Assembly: GCA_017592665.1 (NCBI GenBank)
Contig: JAGFNW010000035.1
Location: forward strand, 1-64,000
Reading direction: 5' to 3'
Length of the DNA stretch: 64,000 nt
From: Streptosporangiaceae bacterium NEAU-GS5
GTDB lineage: Bacteria > Actinomycetota > Actinomycetes > Streptosporangiales > Streptosporangiaceae
Both the position numbers and the translations under genes were made by a program. Under the pieces are notes generated by a model. It made no database searches and had not been told where the DNA came from. It saw only the letters and a list, made by a program, of their open reading frames with translations. Positions 33,391-42,221 of this stretch are shown here, in pieces; the stretch's first letter is position 1, and each line of letters begins with the position of its first letter.

Positions 33391-34052
33391 CGACCATCGA
33401 CGGGCCTGTAGTGGAGTGCCGCGGACTGGCCAGGACGTACGGCCGGGGCACCCGGGCCGTGGTCGCGGTGCACGGGGTCGGCTGCGTGCTGGAGCCGGGC
33501 GCCCAGGTGGCCGTCACCGGGCCGTCCGGCTCGGGTAAGACGACCCTGCTGCATCTGCTGGCCGGCCTCGACCGGCCCACGGCGGGGCAGGTGACCTGGC
33601 CCGCGCTGGACGACGAGCCGCGCGGGAAGGTCGCGGTGGTCTTCCAGGGGCCGAGTCTGCTGCCGCCGCTGACCGTCGCGGAGAACGTGGCCCTGCCATC
33701 GCTGATCTTCGGATGCCCCGAAGCAGCCGCCCGCAGCGGCGCGCTGGACGCCCTCGGCACGCTCGGGCTCGGCGATCTGGCCGACCGGCTGCCGGACGAG
33801 CTGTCCGGCGGGCAGGCCCAGCGGGTGGCGGTGGCCCGCGCGCTGGCCACGCGACCCCGGCTCATCGTCGCCGACGAGCCCACGGCCCACCTCGACTCGG
33901 CGCACGCGAGCCAGGTGATCGGCCTGCTCTCGGAGGTGTCGGCGCGGACGGGCGCCGCGCTGCTGGTCGCCACCCACGATCGTGCCGTCGCCGGCCGCCT
34001 GCCGGGCCGGTGGGTGATGCGGGACGGCGCATTGCGAGAGGCGGACTCGTGA
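33387..34052 (+). CDS. ABC transporter ATP-binding protein (right cassette, second ATPase)
   Basis: 221 residues: Walker A GPSGSGKTT, Q-loop VVFQGPSLLPPL, signature LSGGQAQR, Walker B LIVADEPTAHLDS, switch LLVATHD. ATG overlaps the stop of the first ATPase (ATGA), and its stop overlaps the permease GTG. Confidence 0.9.
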   Translation: MTTIDGPVVECRGLARTYGRGTRAVVAVHGVGCVLEPGAQVAVTGPSGSGKTTLLHLLAGLDRPTAGQVTWPALDDEPRGKVAVVFQGPSLLPPLTVAENVALPSLIFGCPEAAARSGALDALGTLGLGDLADRLPDELSGGQAQRVAVARALATRPRLIVADEPTAHLDSAHASQVIGLLSEVSARTGAALLVATHDRAVAGRLPGRWVMRDGALREADS

Positions 34053-36604
34053 TCATCCTCAACTGGCTGCGCGGCCTGCTGCTCACCCGGACCTGGCGGC
34101 TGGCGGCGGCCGCGCTGGGCATCGCCGCGGCCGTGGCGCTGCCGGCCGCGCTGGGCGGCTTCCTCACCTCCGCCAAGGCGACCATGACCGCGCGATCCAT
34201 CGAGCGCGTACCGGTCGACTGGCAGGTCGAGACGCAGCCCGGCGCGGCCCTCGCCCCGCTGCCGGGGTCGCGCGAGGCCGACTTCGCGCACGTCACCGGC
34301 TTCCAGGCCGAGGAAGGCGGGCAGACGCTGACCACCGGGCCCGGCCAGGTGCTCGGCCTGCCCGCCGACTACAGCGCGGTCTTCCCCGGCGAGATCCGCC
34401 CGCTCGCGGGCCGGTCGAGCGGCCCGCTGCTGGCCCAGCAGACGGCCGCCAATCTGCACGCCGTGCCGGGATCGACTATCAAGATCCACCGCAAGGGGCT
34501 TCCGGACGCGACCGTGACCGTCGCGGGCGTGGTGGATCTGCCGCAGGCCGACTCGCTGTTCCAGCGGGTGGGCGCGCCGCCCGCCGCGCAGCCGCAGGCG
34601 CCGCCCGACAACGTGCTGCTGCTGCCGGCCGCCGACTGGCACCGGCTGTTCGACGCACTGCCGCGCGACCAGATCCGCGTTCAATATCACCTGCGTATCG
34701 ATCATCGGCTGCCGTCCGACCCCGCCGAGGCGTACGTCAAGGTCACCGGAGAGGCCCGCAACCTGGAGGTGCGGCTGGCCGGGGCCGGGCTGGTCGGCGA
34801 CAACCTCGGTGCGGCGCTCGGCGCGGCACGCGAGGACGCCCTGTACTCGCAGGTGCTGTTCCTGTTCCTCGGCGTGCCCGGGGTCGCACTGGCCATCGCG
34901 CTCACCGCCGCGATCACCCGTTCAGGCGCCACCCGGCGGGGCGGGGAACAGGCGCTGCTGCGGGCCCGCGGCGCCTCGCGCACCGCGTTCGTCCGGCTCG
35001 CCGTGGCCGAGACCGCCCTGGTCGCGGTCGCCGGCACGGTGATCGGGCTGGGCGTCGCCCTCATCCTGTACGGCTCGGCCGTGCTGACGGCGACCACGAT
35101 CTGGGCGGCCGGGCTGAGCCTGCTCGCCGCCTGCGCGGCCGTGCTGGCCTCGGTGCTGCGCCCGCCGAGCGTCACGACGGCCCGGCGAGCGGTCGACCAG
35201 ACGCGGACCCAGTCCCGGACCCCGGCGCCCCTGCGCCTCGGGCTGGACGCGTGGCTGCTCACCGGGTCCCTGACCGTGTTCTGGATCACCAGCAGGAACG
35301 GCTACCAGCTGGTCCTGGTCCCCGAAGGGCTGCCGCAGCTCTCCGTGGACTACTGGGCGTTCGCGGGTCCGGCCCTGCTGTGGGCCGGCGGCGGGCTGCT
35401 CGCGTGGCGGCTGTCCCGGCTGCTGCTCGGGCCTGGCCGTACGCTCGTCGCGAGGCTGGCGCGCCCCCTCGCCGGCCCGCTGTCGGGCACCGTCGCGGCC
35501 ACCCTGGCCAGGCAGCGCGGCGCGCTCAGCCGCACGATGACACTGGCCGCGCTGGCGGTGGCCTTCGCCGTGTCCACCGCGGTCTTCGACGCCACCTACC
35601 GGCAGCAGACGCTGGTCGACGCCGAACTCACCAACGGCGCGCAGGTGACCGTCAGCCAGACCACGCGCCCCGCGGGCGACCTGGCCGCCGTCCCCGGGGT
35701 GGCCGGGGTCGAGCCCCTCCAGCACCGCTTCGCCTACGTCGGCTCCGACCTGCAGGATCTGTACGGCATTCGCCCGCGGACCATCACGGGCGCCACCCAC
35801 CTGAGCGACGCCTACTTCGCCGCAGGCACGGCACGCCAGATCGTGGACCGGCTCGCCCGGCAGCCCGACGCGCTGCTGGTCAGCCAGGAGACCGTCAACG
35901 ACTTCCAGCTCCAGCTCGGCGACCAGATCCGGCTGCGCACCGAAGACGGCACGACCATCCCCTTCCACTACGCGGGCATCGTGACAGAGTTCCCGACCGC
36001 GCCACGCGACAGCTGCCTGGTCGCCAACGCCACCTATCTGGCTGCGCACACCCCGACAGACGCCGTCTACCTGGTGCGGACCGACGGGACGGCGCCACGC
36101 GTGGTCGCCGACCGGCTCCGGGCGCAGCTCGGCCCGGCCGCGAAGATCACCGACATCGAGACCACGCGCCAGGTGGTCGGCTCCAGCCTCACCGCGGTGG
36201 ATCTGTCCGGCCTCACCGCCATCGAACTCGGATACGCGCTGGCGCTCGCGGTCGCCGCCACCGGACTGCTGCTGGTCCTCGGATTCGCCGAGCGGCGGCG
36301 CACCCTGGCGCTCGCGGCCGTGCTCGGTGCGCGGCCGCGCCAGCTCGGCGCGTTCGTGTGGACCGAGGTGCTGCTGACCGCGCTCGCCGGGCTGATCCTC
36401 GGCACGGCGATCGGCTGGGCGCTGTCGCGCATGCTCGTCGCCGTGTTGAACGGAGTGTTCGACCCGCCACCCGATCAGCTGGCGGTGCCATGGCCGTACG
36501 TGACCGCGGTCGGCTGCCTCGGCGCCGCCGCACTGCTCGCCGCCGGAACCCTCGCCGTACGCGCGACCCGGCGGCTCCCTCTTACCGTGCTGCGCGACCT
36601 GTGA
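34049..36604 (+). CDS. FtsX/MacB-type ABC transporter permease (right cassette)
   Basis: 851 residues from GTG 34049 (overlapping the ATPase stop). Same layout as the left permease: one N-terminal helix (AAALGIAAAVALPAALGGFL), an extracytoplasmic domain, a first FtsX block (FLFLGVPGVALAIALTAAI, GEQALLRARGASRTAFVRLA), a middle membrane region, a second extracytoplasmic domain (ITGATHLSDAYFAAGTARQI), and a C-terminal FtsX domain with FAERRRTLALAAVLGARP. Export or release of an unknown lipoprotein, peptide or drug. Confidence 0.85.
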   Translation: MIILNWLRGLLLTRTWRLAAAALGIAAAVALPAALGGFLTSAKATMTARSIERVPVDWQVETQPGAALAPLPGSREADFAHVTGFQAEEGGQTLTTGPGQVLGLPADYSAVFPGEIRPLAGRSSGPLLAQQTAANLHAVPGSTIKIHRKGLPDATVTVAGVVDLPQADSLFQRVGAPPAAQPQAPPDNVLLLPAADWHRLFDALPRDQIRVQYHLRIDHRLPSDPAEAYVKVTGEARNLEVRLAGAGLVGDNLGAALGAAREDALYSQVLFLFLGVPGVALAIALTAAITRSGATRRGGEQALLRARGASRTAFVRLAVAETALVAVAGTVIGLGVALILYGSAVLTATTIWAAGLSLLAACAAVLASVLRPPSVTTARRAVDQTRTQSRTPAPLRLGLDAWLLTGSLTVFWITSRNGYQLVLVPEGLPQLSVDYWAFAGPALLWAGGGLLAWRLSRLLLGPGRTLVARLARPLAGPLSGTVAATLARQRGALSRTMTLAALAVAFAVSTAVFDATYRQQTLVDAELTNGAQVTVSQTTRPAGDLAAVPGVAGVEPLQHRFAYVGSDLQDLYGIRPRTITGATHLSDAYFAAGTARQIVDRLARQPDALLVSQETVNDFQLQLGDQIRLRTEDGTTIPFHYAGIVTEFPTAPRDSCLVANATYLAAHTPTDAVYLVRTDGTAPRVVADRLRAQLGPAAKITDIETTRQVVGSSLTAVDLSGLTAIELGYALALAVAATGLLLVLGFAERRRTLALAAVLGARPRQLGAFVWTEVLLTALAGLILGTAIGWALSRMLVAVLNGVFDPPPDQLAVPWPYVTAVGCLGAAALLAAGTLAVRATRRLPLTVLRDL

Positions 36605-36745
36605 GGCCGTGATGCCCGTGCCCGACTCCGCGACCGTCCGACTGCTCCGCGTCCCCGCGCCGCTGACCCTGCTGGCCACCCGGCCGCCGTCTACCTCGTC
36701 CGGTTTCTAACCCGGCGCTCACTCGTGAACACGTAGAGTGACCAG

Positions 36746-37915
36746 ATGATCGGCAGACGCGCCGCAGCGGCGCTCCCCCTAGCCGCGCTGGCGGCCCTGG
36801 CGGCCTGCACCCCGGCTCCGGCCGTCGCGCCGCCGCCCGTGTCTCCGTCGCCGCCTCCGTCCTCGTCTCCGTCCTCGTCTCCGCCTTCGTCTCTGTCGCT
36901 TTCACCGGCGAAGACCCCGATCGACGTGTATGCGGCCGACCGGCCGGGAATGCTCAGCGCGGTCGTCAGGAGCTTCCCCAGCCGGGTGTACGTGCCCAAC
37001 AGCGCAAGCGGCACGGTTTCCGTCATCGACCCACGCACCTACCGGGTGACCCGCACCTTCCGGGTGGGAACGGTCCCCCAGCATGTGGTCCCCTCGTGGG
37101 ATCTGCGGACCCTGTGGGTCAACAACAACAGCGACGACTCCCTCACCCCCATCAACCCCCGGACCGGCAGGCCAGGCAGGCCGATCCACGTCGCCGACCC
37201 CTACAACCTCTACTTCACACCCGACGGCTCGGCCGCGATCGTCATGGCCGAACGCCTGCGCGAGCTGGACTTCCGCGATCCACACACGATGCGCCTCACC
37301 CATCGGCTGCGGGTGCCGTGCACGGGCATCAACCACGGCGACTTCACCGCCGACGGATCACTGTTCCTGGCCAGCTGCGAGTTCTCCGGCCACCTGCTGG
37401 TGGTCGATTGGAAGCGCCCGAAGGTGACCCGCGTGATCGTCCTGCACGGTGGCACGCCGATGCCGCAGGACGTCAAGCTGTCGCCGGACGGGACCGTGTT
37501 CTACGTGGCCGACATGTGGCGCGGCGGCGTCTGGCTGGTCGACGCGGCCACCTTCCGCGTGCTGCGGTTCCTGCGCACCGGCGACGGCGCCCACGGCCTT
37601 TATGTCAGCCGCGACTCCCGCGTCCTCTACGTCTCGGATCGGGGCGCGGGGGACGTGTCCGTGGTCTCCTTCGCCAAGCGGGCCGTCGTCGCCCGATGGC
37701 GCATCCCCGGCGGCGGCTCCCCCGACATGGGCGGCGTCACGGCCGACGGCAAGCAGCTGTGGCTGAGCGGCCGCTATCACGGCGTGGTCTACGTCTTCTC
37801 CACCGCGACGGGCACGTTGCTGCACACCATCAAGGTCGGGAGCGGCCCGCACGGCCTGTGCGTCTATCCTCAGCCGGGGCGCCACTCCCTCGGCCACACG
37901 GGAGTGTTCCGGTGA
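36746..37915 (+). CDS. YncE-like seven-bladed beta-propeller lipoprotein
   Basis: 389 residues. Lipobox LAALAAC, then a Ser/Pro-rich linker of about 35 residues, then a propeller built on YVTN-type repeats: RVYVPNSASGTVSVIDPRTY, LWVNNNSDDSLTPINP, VFYVADMWRGGVWLVDAATF, VLYVSDRGAGDVSVVSFAKR, QLWLSGRYHGVVYVFS. Surface-anchored, likely for protein or polysaccharide binding. Its stop overlaps the start of the deacetylase-like gene (GTGA), so the two proteins probably work together. Confidence 0.88.
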   Translation: MIGRRAAAALPLAALAALAACTPAPAVAPPPVSPSPPPSSSPSSSPPSSLSLSPAKTPIDVYAADRPGMLSAVVRSFPSRVYVPNSASGTVSVIDPRTYRVTRTFRVGTVPQHVVPSWDLRTLWVNNNSDDSLTPINPRTGRPGRPIHVADPYNLYFTPDGSAAIVMAERLRELDFRDPHTMRLTHRLRVPCTGINHGDFTADGSLFLASCEFSGHLLVVDWKRPKVTRVIVLHGGTPMPQDVKLSPDGTVFYVADMWRGGVWLVDAATFRVLRFLRTGDGAHGLYVSRDSRVLYVSDRGAGDVSVVSFAKRAVVARWRIPGGGSPDMGGVTADGKQLWLSGRYHGVVYVFSTATGTLLHTIKVGSGPHGLCVYPQPGRHSLGHTGVFR

Positions 37916-38694
37916 GACGCCGCGACGTGCTCGCCCTCGCCGCCGCCTGGACGGCCGCCGGCTGCGCCGCCGACTCCCGTGGTAGGCCACCGGGCCCTCG
38001 GGCCACTCCGCCGACGCCTCGGGACACTCCGCCGGCGTCCAGCCGTACGGCGGAAAGCACGCCGGAGAGCGCGAAGCAGACCGTCGGGAGCGTCGCCGAG
38101 GAGGTCGCGCACGGGCCGCGCGATCGGCCGCTGATCGCGCTCACCTTCCACGGCGCGGGATCTCCCCGGCTGGCCGATCGGATGCTCCGCGCGTTCGACC
38201 GGCACCGCGCGCACGCCACGATCCTTGCGGTCGGGACCTGGCTCGACCAATATCCGGCGGTCGCCCGGCGCATCCTCGACGCGGGCCACGACCTGGGCAA
38301 CCACACCCAGCGCCACCTGGCCATCGCCACGATGCACGCCGCGGCCGCGCGGGCGGAGATCGACGACTGCGCGGCGCGGCTGCGGGCGCTGACCGGTTCT
38401 CCAGGATCGTGGTTCCGGCCCTCGGCGACCCCGCACGCCACTGCGCTGATCCGCCGCCTCGCCGCCCGCGCCGGCTACCCAACCTGCCTGTCCTACGACG
38501 TCGACTCCCTCGACTACACCGACCCGGGGCCGGCCGCGATCATCACGACCGTCCTGCGTGCCGTACGCCCCGGGTCGATCGTCAGCCTCCACCTCGGCCA
38601 TCCCGGAACCGCCGACGCGCTGCCCGACCTGCTGACCGCACTGCGCGCCAAGGGTCTGCGCCCGGTCAACGCCACCCAGTTGCTCACCCGATGA
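37912..38694 (+). CDS. Polysaccharide deacetylase-like lipoprotein lacking the catalytic Asp
   Basis: 260 residues. Signal peptide with AAGC lipobox, a Pro/Thr/Ser linker, then a NodB-homology domain. The metal-binding pair is kept (GNHTQRHLAI, His-x3-His) and so is WFRPSATPHA. The first motif, usually TFDDGP, reads LTFHGAGSP, so the metal-ligand/base Asp pair is missing. A family of actinobacterial proteins with TFHG shares this change; whether they hydrolyse N-acetyl groups is unclear. Coupled to the propeller gene. Confidence 0.8.
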   Translation: MRRRDVLALAAAWTAAGCAADSRGRPPGPRATPPTPRDTPPASSRTAESTPESAKQTVGSVAEEVAHGPRDRPLIALTFHGAGSPRLADRMLRAFDRHRAHATILAVGTWLDQYPAVARRILDAGHDLGNHTQRHLAIATMHAAAARAEIDDCAARLRALTGSPGSWFRPSATPHATALIRRLAARAGYPTCLSYDVDSLDYTDPGPAAIITTVLRAVRPGSIVSLHLGHPGTADALPDLLTALRAKGLRPVNATQLLTR

Positions 38695-38700
38695 ACGGGC

Positions 38701-39219
38701 TCAGCTGTAGACCGGATACCAGTAGCCGCAGTTGAACGAATATCTGGAGTGTTCGCCGAGGGTCTGGCAGAGCTGCACCTTGATGGCGCGCACATTGCGC
38801 TCGGTGAAGAAGAAGCCGAAGTAGTCCTGTGCGTTGTCGCCGCACCACACCTTGTGATAGCTGTCGGACCAGTGGTTGCGGTTCAGGTGGCGCACCTTGA
38901 ACTTCACGAGGGCGCACTTGTCCTGCGACTTGTATTGAGACGAGTCCAGGTCATACAGCTGCCCCGAGACGCCGGCCTCGTTCGACTTCTTCTTGTTGTT
39001 CCAGTTGACGTACGCCGCCCCGTAGGACGAAGCCAAATCATGCTTCGAGTAATACGGGCCCCACTCGTACGGGTCGGTGGTGAAAGTGACGGTGGGCGTC
39101 GGGCTCGCGGTCGGGTTGGCGGTCGACGCGCCGGCGGTCGAGCCGAAAGCCAGCGCGCCGAGAGCCATGATCCCGGCGGTGACGGTGACTCCAAACATGG
39201 TGCCGATGGTGCGATTCAC
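38701..39219 (-). CDS. Secreted protein with Pro/Thr linker
   Basis: 172 residues from GTG 39219 with AGGGGGA upstream. Sec signal (GVTVTAGIMALGALAFG), a short Thr/Pro/Ser linker, then a Tyr/Trp/Asn-rich domain with three Cys (DKCALVKF, VWCGDNAQDYFG, LCQTLGE) and a fourth in FNCGYWYP, probably two disulfides. No family recognised. It converges on the deacetylase gene with six bases between stops. Confidence 0.7.
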   Translation of the reverse strand: MNRTIGTMFGVTVTAGIMALGALAFGSTAGASTANPTASPTPTVTFTTDPYEWGPYYSKHDLASSYGAAYVNWNNKKKSNEAGVSGQLYDLDSSQYKSQDKCALVKFKVRHLNRNHWSDSYHKVWCGDNAQDYFGFFFTERNVRAIKVQLCQTLGEHSRYSFNCGYWYPVYS

Positions 39220-39357
39220 TGTGTTCCCCCTGCTTGAGGACTATTCCCCCTGGCGGCGTGCGCCGTTCGAGGCTCACGGTCAACGGCCGTGTGATGGGGA
39301 TAGGAATAGCCCGGCCTTGTTGCCGCCCCGTTGCCGCACGGCAGCCGCCCGCCGCGC

Positions 39358-39999
39358 TTATCGACCCGGCGACGAAGGCGACCGGCTGGCGCCGGTGTCG
39401 TAGTGCAGTCCGTCGATGAGGAGCGCGACCATTCGCCGGCTGAAGGAGGCGCCGGCGTGGGGCACCGGCACGCACAGATTCGCGATGGCATACAGCAGGT
39501 CCCTGGCACTGACGTCGGCGCGGATTTCGCCACTTTCCATCGCGGCATCGAGCAGTGACCCGAGGGCGGGCTCAAGCCGTCCCATGAAATAGCCGGGCAG
39601 CGCGTCGAAGGCCGGGTCGCCGGAGTGCAGGGCGGTGGCGAGTCCTCGCTTGGTGGCCAGGAATTCGGTGTATCGGTGGAGCCACATCCCCAGCGCCACC
39701 CCCGGCTCATTCACTGTGGCCAGTGCCGGTGCGGCATCGGCGCACGCGTCCACCTCGTGCCGGAACACGGCCACGACCAGATCCGAGCGCTGTGGAAAAT
39801 GCCGATAGAGCGTTCCGACTCCGACGCCGGCCAGATCGGTGATCTCCTTGGCGGGCGCGTCCACGCCGGACGTGGCGAAGACGGCCTTCGCCGCCACGAG
39901 CAGCGCGTCGACGTTGCGCTGCGCGTCGGCGCGCAGCCGGCGCGGCGTGCGCTCGCCTGTGTCTCGACCCGCCCCTGCCGATGCCGTGTGCTCCGTCAT
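39358..39999 (-). CDS. TetR-family transcriptional regulator
   Basis: 213 residues. The N-terminal helix-turn-helix (ALLVAAKAVFATSGVDAP, EITDLAGVGVGTLYRHFPQR) is typical, and the C-terminal ligand domain has SALLIDGLHYD-like end helices. Divergent from the aldo/keto reductase with twin operators in the 125-base gap, so it most likely represses both itself and that gene. Ligand unknown. Confidence 0.9.
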   Translation of the reverse strand: MTEHTASAGAGRDTGERTPRRLRADAQRNVDALLVAAKAVFATSGVDAPAKEITDLAGVGVGTLYRHFPQRSDLVVAVFRHEVDACADAAPALATVNEPGVALGMWLHRYTEFLATKRGLATALHSGDPAFDALPGYFMGRLEPALGSLLDAAMESGEIRADVSARDLLYAIANLCVPVPHAGASFSRRMVALLIDGLHYDTGASRSPSSPGR

Positions 40000-40018
40000 G
40001 ACTCCCTCGTTTTGCTAA

Positions 40019-40057
40019 ACGGAAAGCTATTCCGTATAGTTCCGGAATGACGTTCCG
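40019..40057. promoter_or_regulatory. Twin TetR operators
   Basis: Site 1 (40019-40035) is ACGGAA-AGCTA-TTCCGT, a perfect 6-base-arm palindrome. Site 2 (40043-40057) is CGGAA-TGACG-TTCCG, the same core with 5-base arms. Centres are 23 bases apart, about two helical turns, and lie between the TetR and reductase genes. This is the expected control region of the pair. Confidence 0.75.
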
Positions 40058-40124
40058 CTTAGGCTCAATGGTACGGCGCCAGGCGACGTCCCCGCACCCT
40101 GCCTGCCATCTCAGGAGGATCCAC

Positions 40125-41153
40125 ATGCAGTACCGCACTCTTGGCCGGACCGGGATCAAGGTCAGCCCGTACGCGCTCGGCGCGATGATGTTCGGAGCCA
40201 TCGGCAACCCCGACCACGACGACGCGACCCGCATCATCCACAAGGCGCTGGACGCGGGGATCAACTTCATCGACACGGCCGACGTGTACTCCCAGGGCGA
40301 GTCGGAGCAGATCGTGGGCGCGGCGCTCAAGGGCCGCCGTGACGAGGTGGTCCTCGCGACAAAACTGAGCCGCCCCATGGGCGACGACCCGAACCAGCAG
40401 GGCGCCTCACGACGCTGGATCATGACTGCGGTGGAAAGCTCGCTGCGCCGCCTGCAGACCGACCACATCGACATCTACCAGATCCATCGGCCGGACCCCG
40501 ACACCGACATCGAGGAGACCCTCTCCGCGCTTTCGGATCTGATCCACGCCGGCAAGGTCCGCGTGATCGGCTCGTCGGCGATGCCCGCCTCCGACATCGT
40601 GGAGGCGCAGTGGGTGGCCGAGCGGCGCGGCCTGGAGCGGTTCCGCACCGAGCAGCCGACGTACTCGATCCTCAACCGCGCCATCGAAACCGAGGTGCTG
40701 CCCGTCGCGCAGCGCTACGGAATGGGCACGCTCGTATGGAGCCCGCTGGCCAAGGGCATGCTCACCGGGCGCATCCGGAAGGGGCGGCAGACCGACCTCC
40801 GCCGGGCCGCCATCTTCACGAGCTTCAGCGACGAGCGCCGCCTCGACGCCATCGAGCAGATCATCCCGCTCGCCGAGCAGGCGGGCCTGCCGATGACGCA
40901 CCTGGCGATGGCCTTCGCGATCGCTCATCCGGGCGTGACCAGCGCGCTCATCGGACCGCGCACGATGGAGCAGCTCGACGACCTGCTCGCCGGCGCCGAC
41001 GTCAGGCTCACCGACGACGTCCTCGACCGGATCGACGAGATCGTCCCTCCTGGCACCGACGTCGGCGCGCCCGACCAGTCCGCCTACCGCCCTCCGGCCC
41101 TGCAGCACCCGGACCTGCGCCGCCGCCACACCACCGAACGCGCCGCCGCCTGA
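40125..41153 (+). CDS. Aldo/keto reductase
   Basis: 342 residues; AGGAGG precedes ATG 40125. NADPH-dependent TIM-barrel reductase with the catalytic Asp and Tyr in FIDTADVYSQGESE, the Lys in VVLATKL, and the His in IYQIHRPD; C-terminal nucleotide site ALIGPRTMEQLDDLL. YhdN/IolS-like group (AKR11-13 type). Probably detoxifies a carbonyl compound that is also the TetR ligand (inference). Confidence 0.92.
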   Translation: MQYRTLGRTGIKVSPYALGAMMFGAIGNPDHDDATRIIHKALDAGINFIDTADVYSQGESEQIVGAALKGRRDEVVLATKLSRPMGDDPNQQGASRRWIMTAVESSLRRLQTDHIDIYQIHRPDPDTDIEETLSALSDLIHAGKVRVIGSSAMPASDIVEAQWVAERRGLERFRTEQPTYSILNRAIETEVLPVAQRYGMGTLVWSPLAKGMLTGRIRKGRQTDLRRAAIFTSFSDERRLDAIEQIIPLAEQAGLPMTHLAMAFAIAHPGVTSALIGPRTMEQLDDLLAGADVRLTDDVLDRIDEIVPPGTDVGAPDQSAYRPPALQHPDLRRRHTTERAAA

Positions 41154-41156
41154 CGA

Positions 41157-41175
41157 GCGGTGGCGCGGCCACCGC
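41157..41175. terminator. GCGGTGG/CCACCGC hairpin between convergent genes
   Basis: Perfect 7-base arms and a 5-base loop, starting four bases after the reductase stop and 38 bases from the end of the convergent secreted-protein gene. Probable terminator for the reductase and perhaps both. Confidence 0.6.
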
Positions 41176-41212
41176 CCGGCAGGCGACCGCGCTCCTGGCG
41201 TGGGGACCTAGG

Positions 41213-41665
41213 TCAGCTGTAGGAGTACGAAGAGACGCTGCAGTTGGTGACCCACGGACCGGGGTAGACCGGACCGGTGGAGCAAACCCAGGTGGCGGTT
41301 ACGGTGGAGATCCCGGCGGGCACGCTCACCCCGCCCGAGCTGCCGTAGAGGTCGTACGTGTGGCCTTGGCTGCACTTGGCCTGAACCCCGGCCGACGTTG
41401 CCCCGTTGGCGAGCGCCACCGAGAACTGGAACGAGTGGTTGGCCGGGTTGGCGACCAGTGAGCTGTTGGGGACGGCACCGCCGGGCCCCACGATGAATGA
41501 GGGATACCAGTCCCTGGTGTCCCCGAAGTAGTCGACGTTGCTGCAGTCCACCGTGGCGTTCAACGTCACGACGGTCGCCGCGGCGGGCCGCGGCGCGAAC
41601 ACGGCCACCATCGCGGTTGTGGCCAGGGCCGAGGCCAGCGCCCGGCGGACCAGGTTGCGGGACAT
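41213..41665 (-). CDS. Secreted protein with four cysteines
   Basis: 150 residues from ATG 41665, with AAAGGAG upstream. Sec signal ending at PRPAAA, then a beta-rich mature part with Cys in TVDCSNVDY, QAKCSQGH, TWVCSTG and VTNCSVS, likely two disulfides. Thr/Val/Ser/Gly-rich, like small secreted beta-sandwich proteins. No family recognised. Confidence 0.7.
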   Translation of the reverse strand: MSRNLVRRALASALATTAMVAVFAPRPAAATVVTLNATVDCSNVDYFGDTRDWYPSFIVGPGGAVPNSSLVANPANHSFQFSVALANGATSAGVQAKCSQGHTYDLYGSSGGVSVPAGISTVTATWVCSTGPVYPGPWVTNCSVSSYSYS

Positions 41666-42171
41666 GAAACTCCTTTGCTCCGATGGTCAGGATCGTGAGC
41701 GTGATGCGGGAGCCACGAGTTCGGCCCGCCGCATATGCGGGCCCGCCAATCACCCACAGGGGACGAATGTGCGGGACCGAAGATCCGAGTACTCGCGCGA
41801 CATTTTTTCTCTGTCACCGGCTCGAGGCGCCGTTCGGTGGACGTGTGTGGACAACTCCCACCGAACCACGAGCTAGCGGCATGATCATCTTTCATGCACA
41901 GGACAACACGGGACACCGTCCGGCGGCGATGCGCCGATGCCCGAGATCGAGCAGGTGACGCGTGCCCCGGTCGGCCCCATGCCCCGCTCCACGTCGGCGT
42001 GCCGCCAATTATCTGGGCCGGAGTACGAAAGTTTCAGCCACGCCTTCCCTCGTTGTGGCGTTCTTCCTGGTCGGAAGCGGGCACTGGGTGCAGGGCAAGC
42101 CCGGCCCCTTGTTGATTCGAGACCCGGCACCTAATTTTCGGGGTGCACCGCTCCGACATGAAAGCAAAAAT
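41666..42171. other. About 500 bases without a gene
   Basis: Short open frames on both strands look like chance. No RNA, repeat or strong hairpin was seen. The right edge holds the LacI-type operator and the promoter region of the arabinofuranosidase gene. Confidence 0.45.
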
Positions 42172-42187
42172 GTTAGCGCTAACATAG
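42171..42187. promoter_or_regulatory. LacI-family operator palindrome
   Basis: ATGTTAGCGCTAACAT is a perfect 16-base palindrome with the central CG step typical of LacI/GalR-family operators. It lies about 35-50 bases upstream of the GH62 gene start. Probably a sugar-responsive repressor site; no LacI-type gene is in this window. Confidence 0.7.
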
Positions 42188-42221
42188 CGTCCTCGCGGCC
42201 CGAAGAAGGGACGGATCGCCC

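Noticed and set aside
34922-36679. A 585-codon frame opposite the right permease
   Set aside because: Antisense shadow: Arg/Gly/Gln-rich with no recognisable motif, while the plus strand encodes a complete permease.
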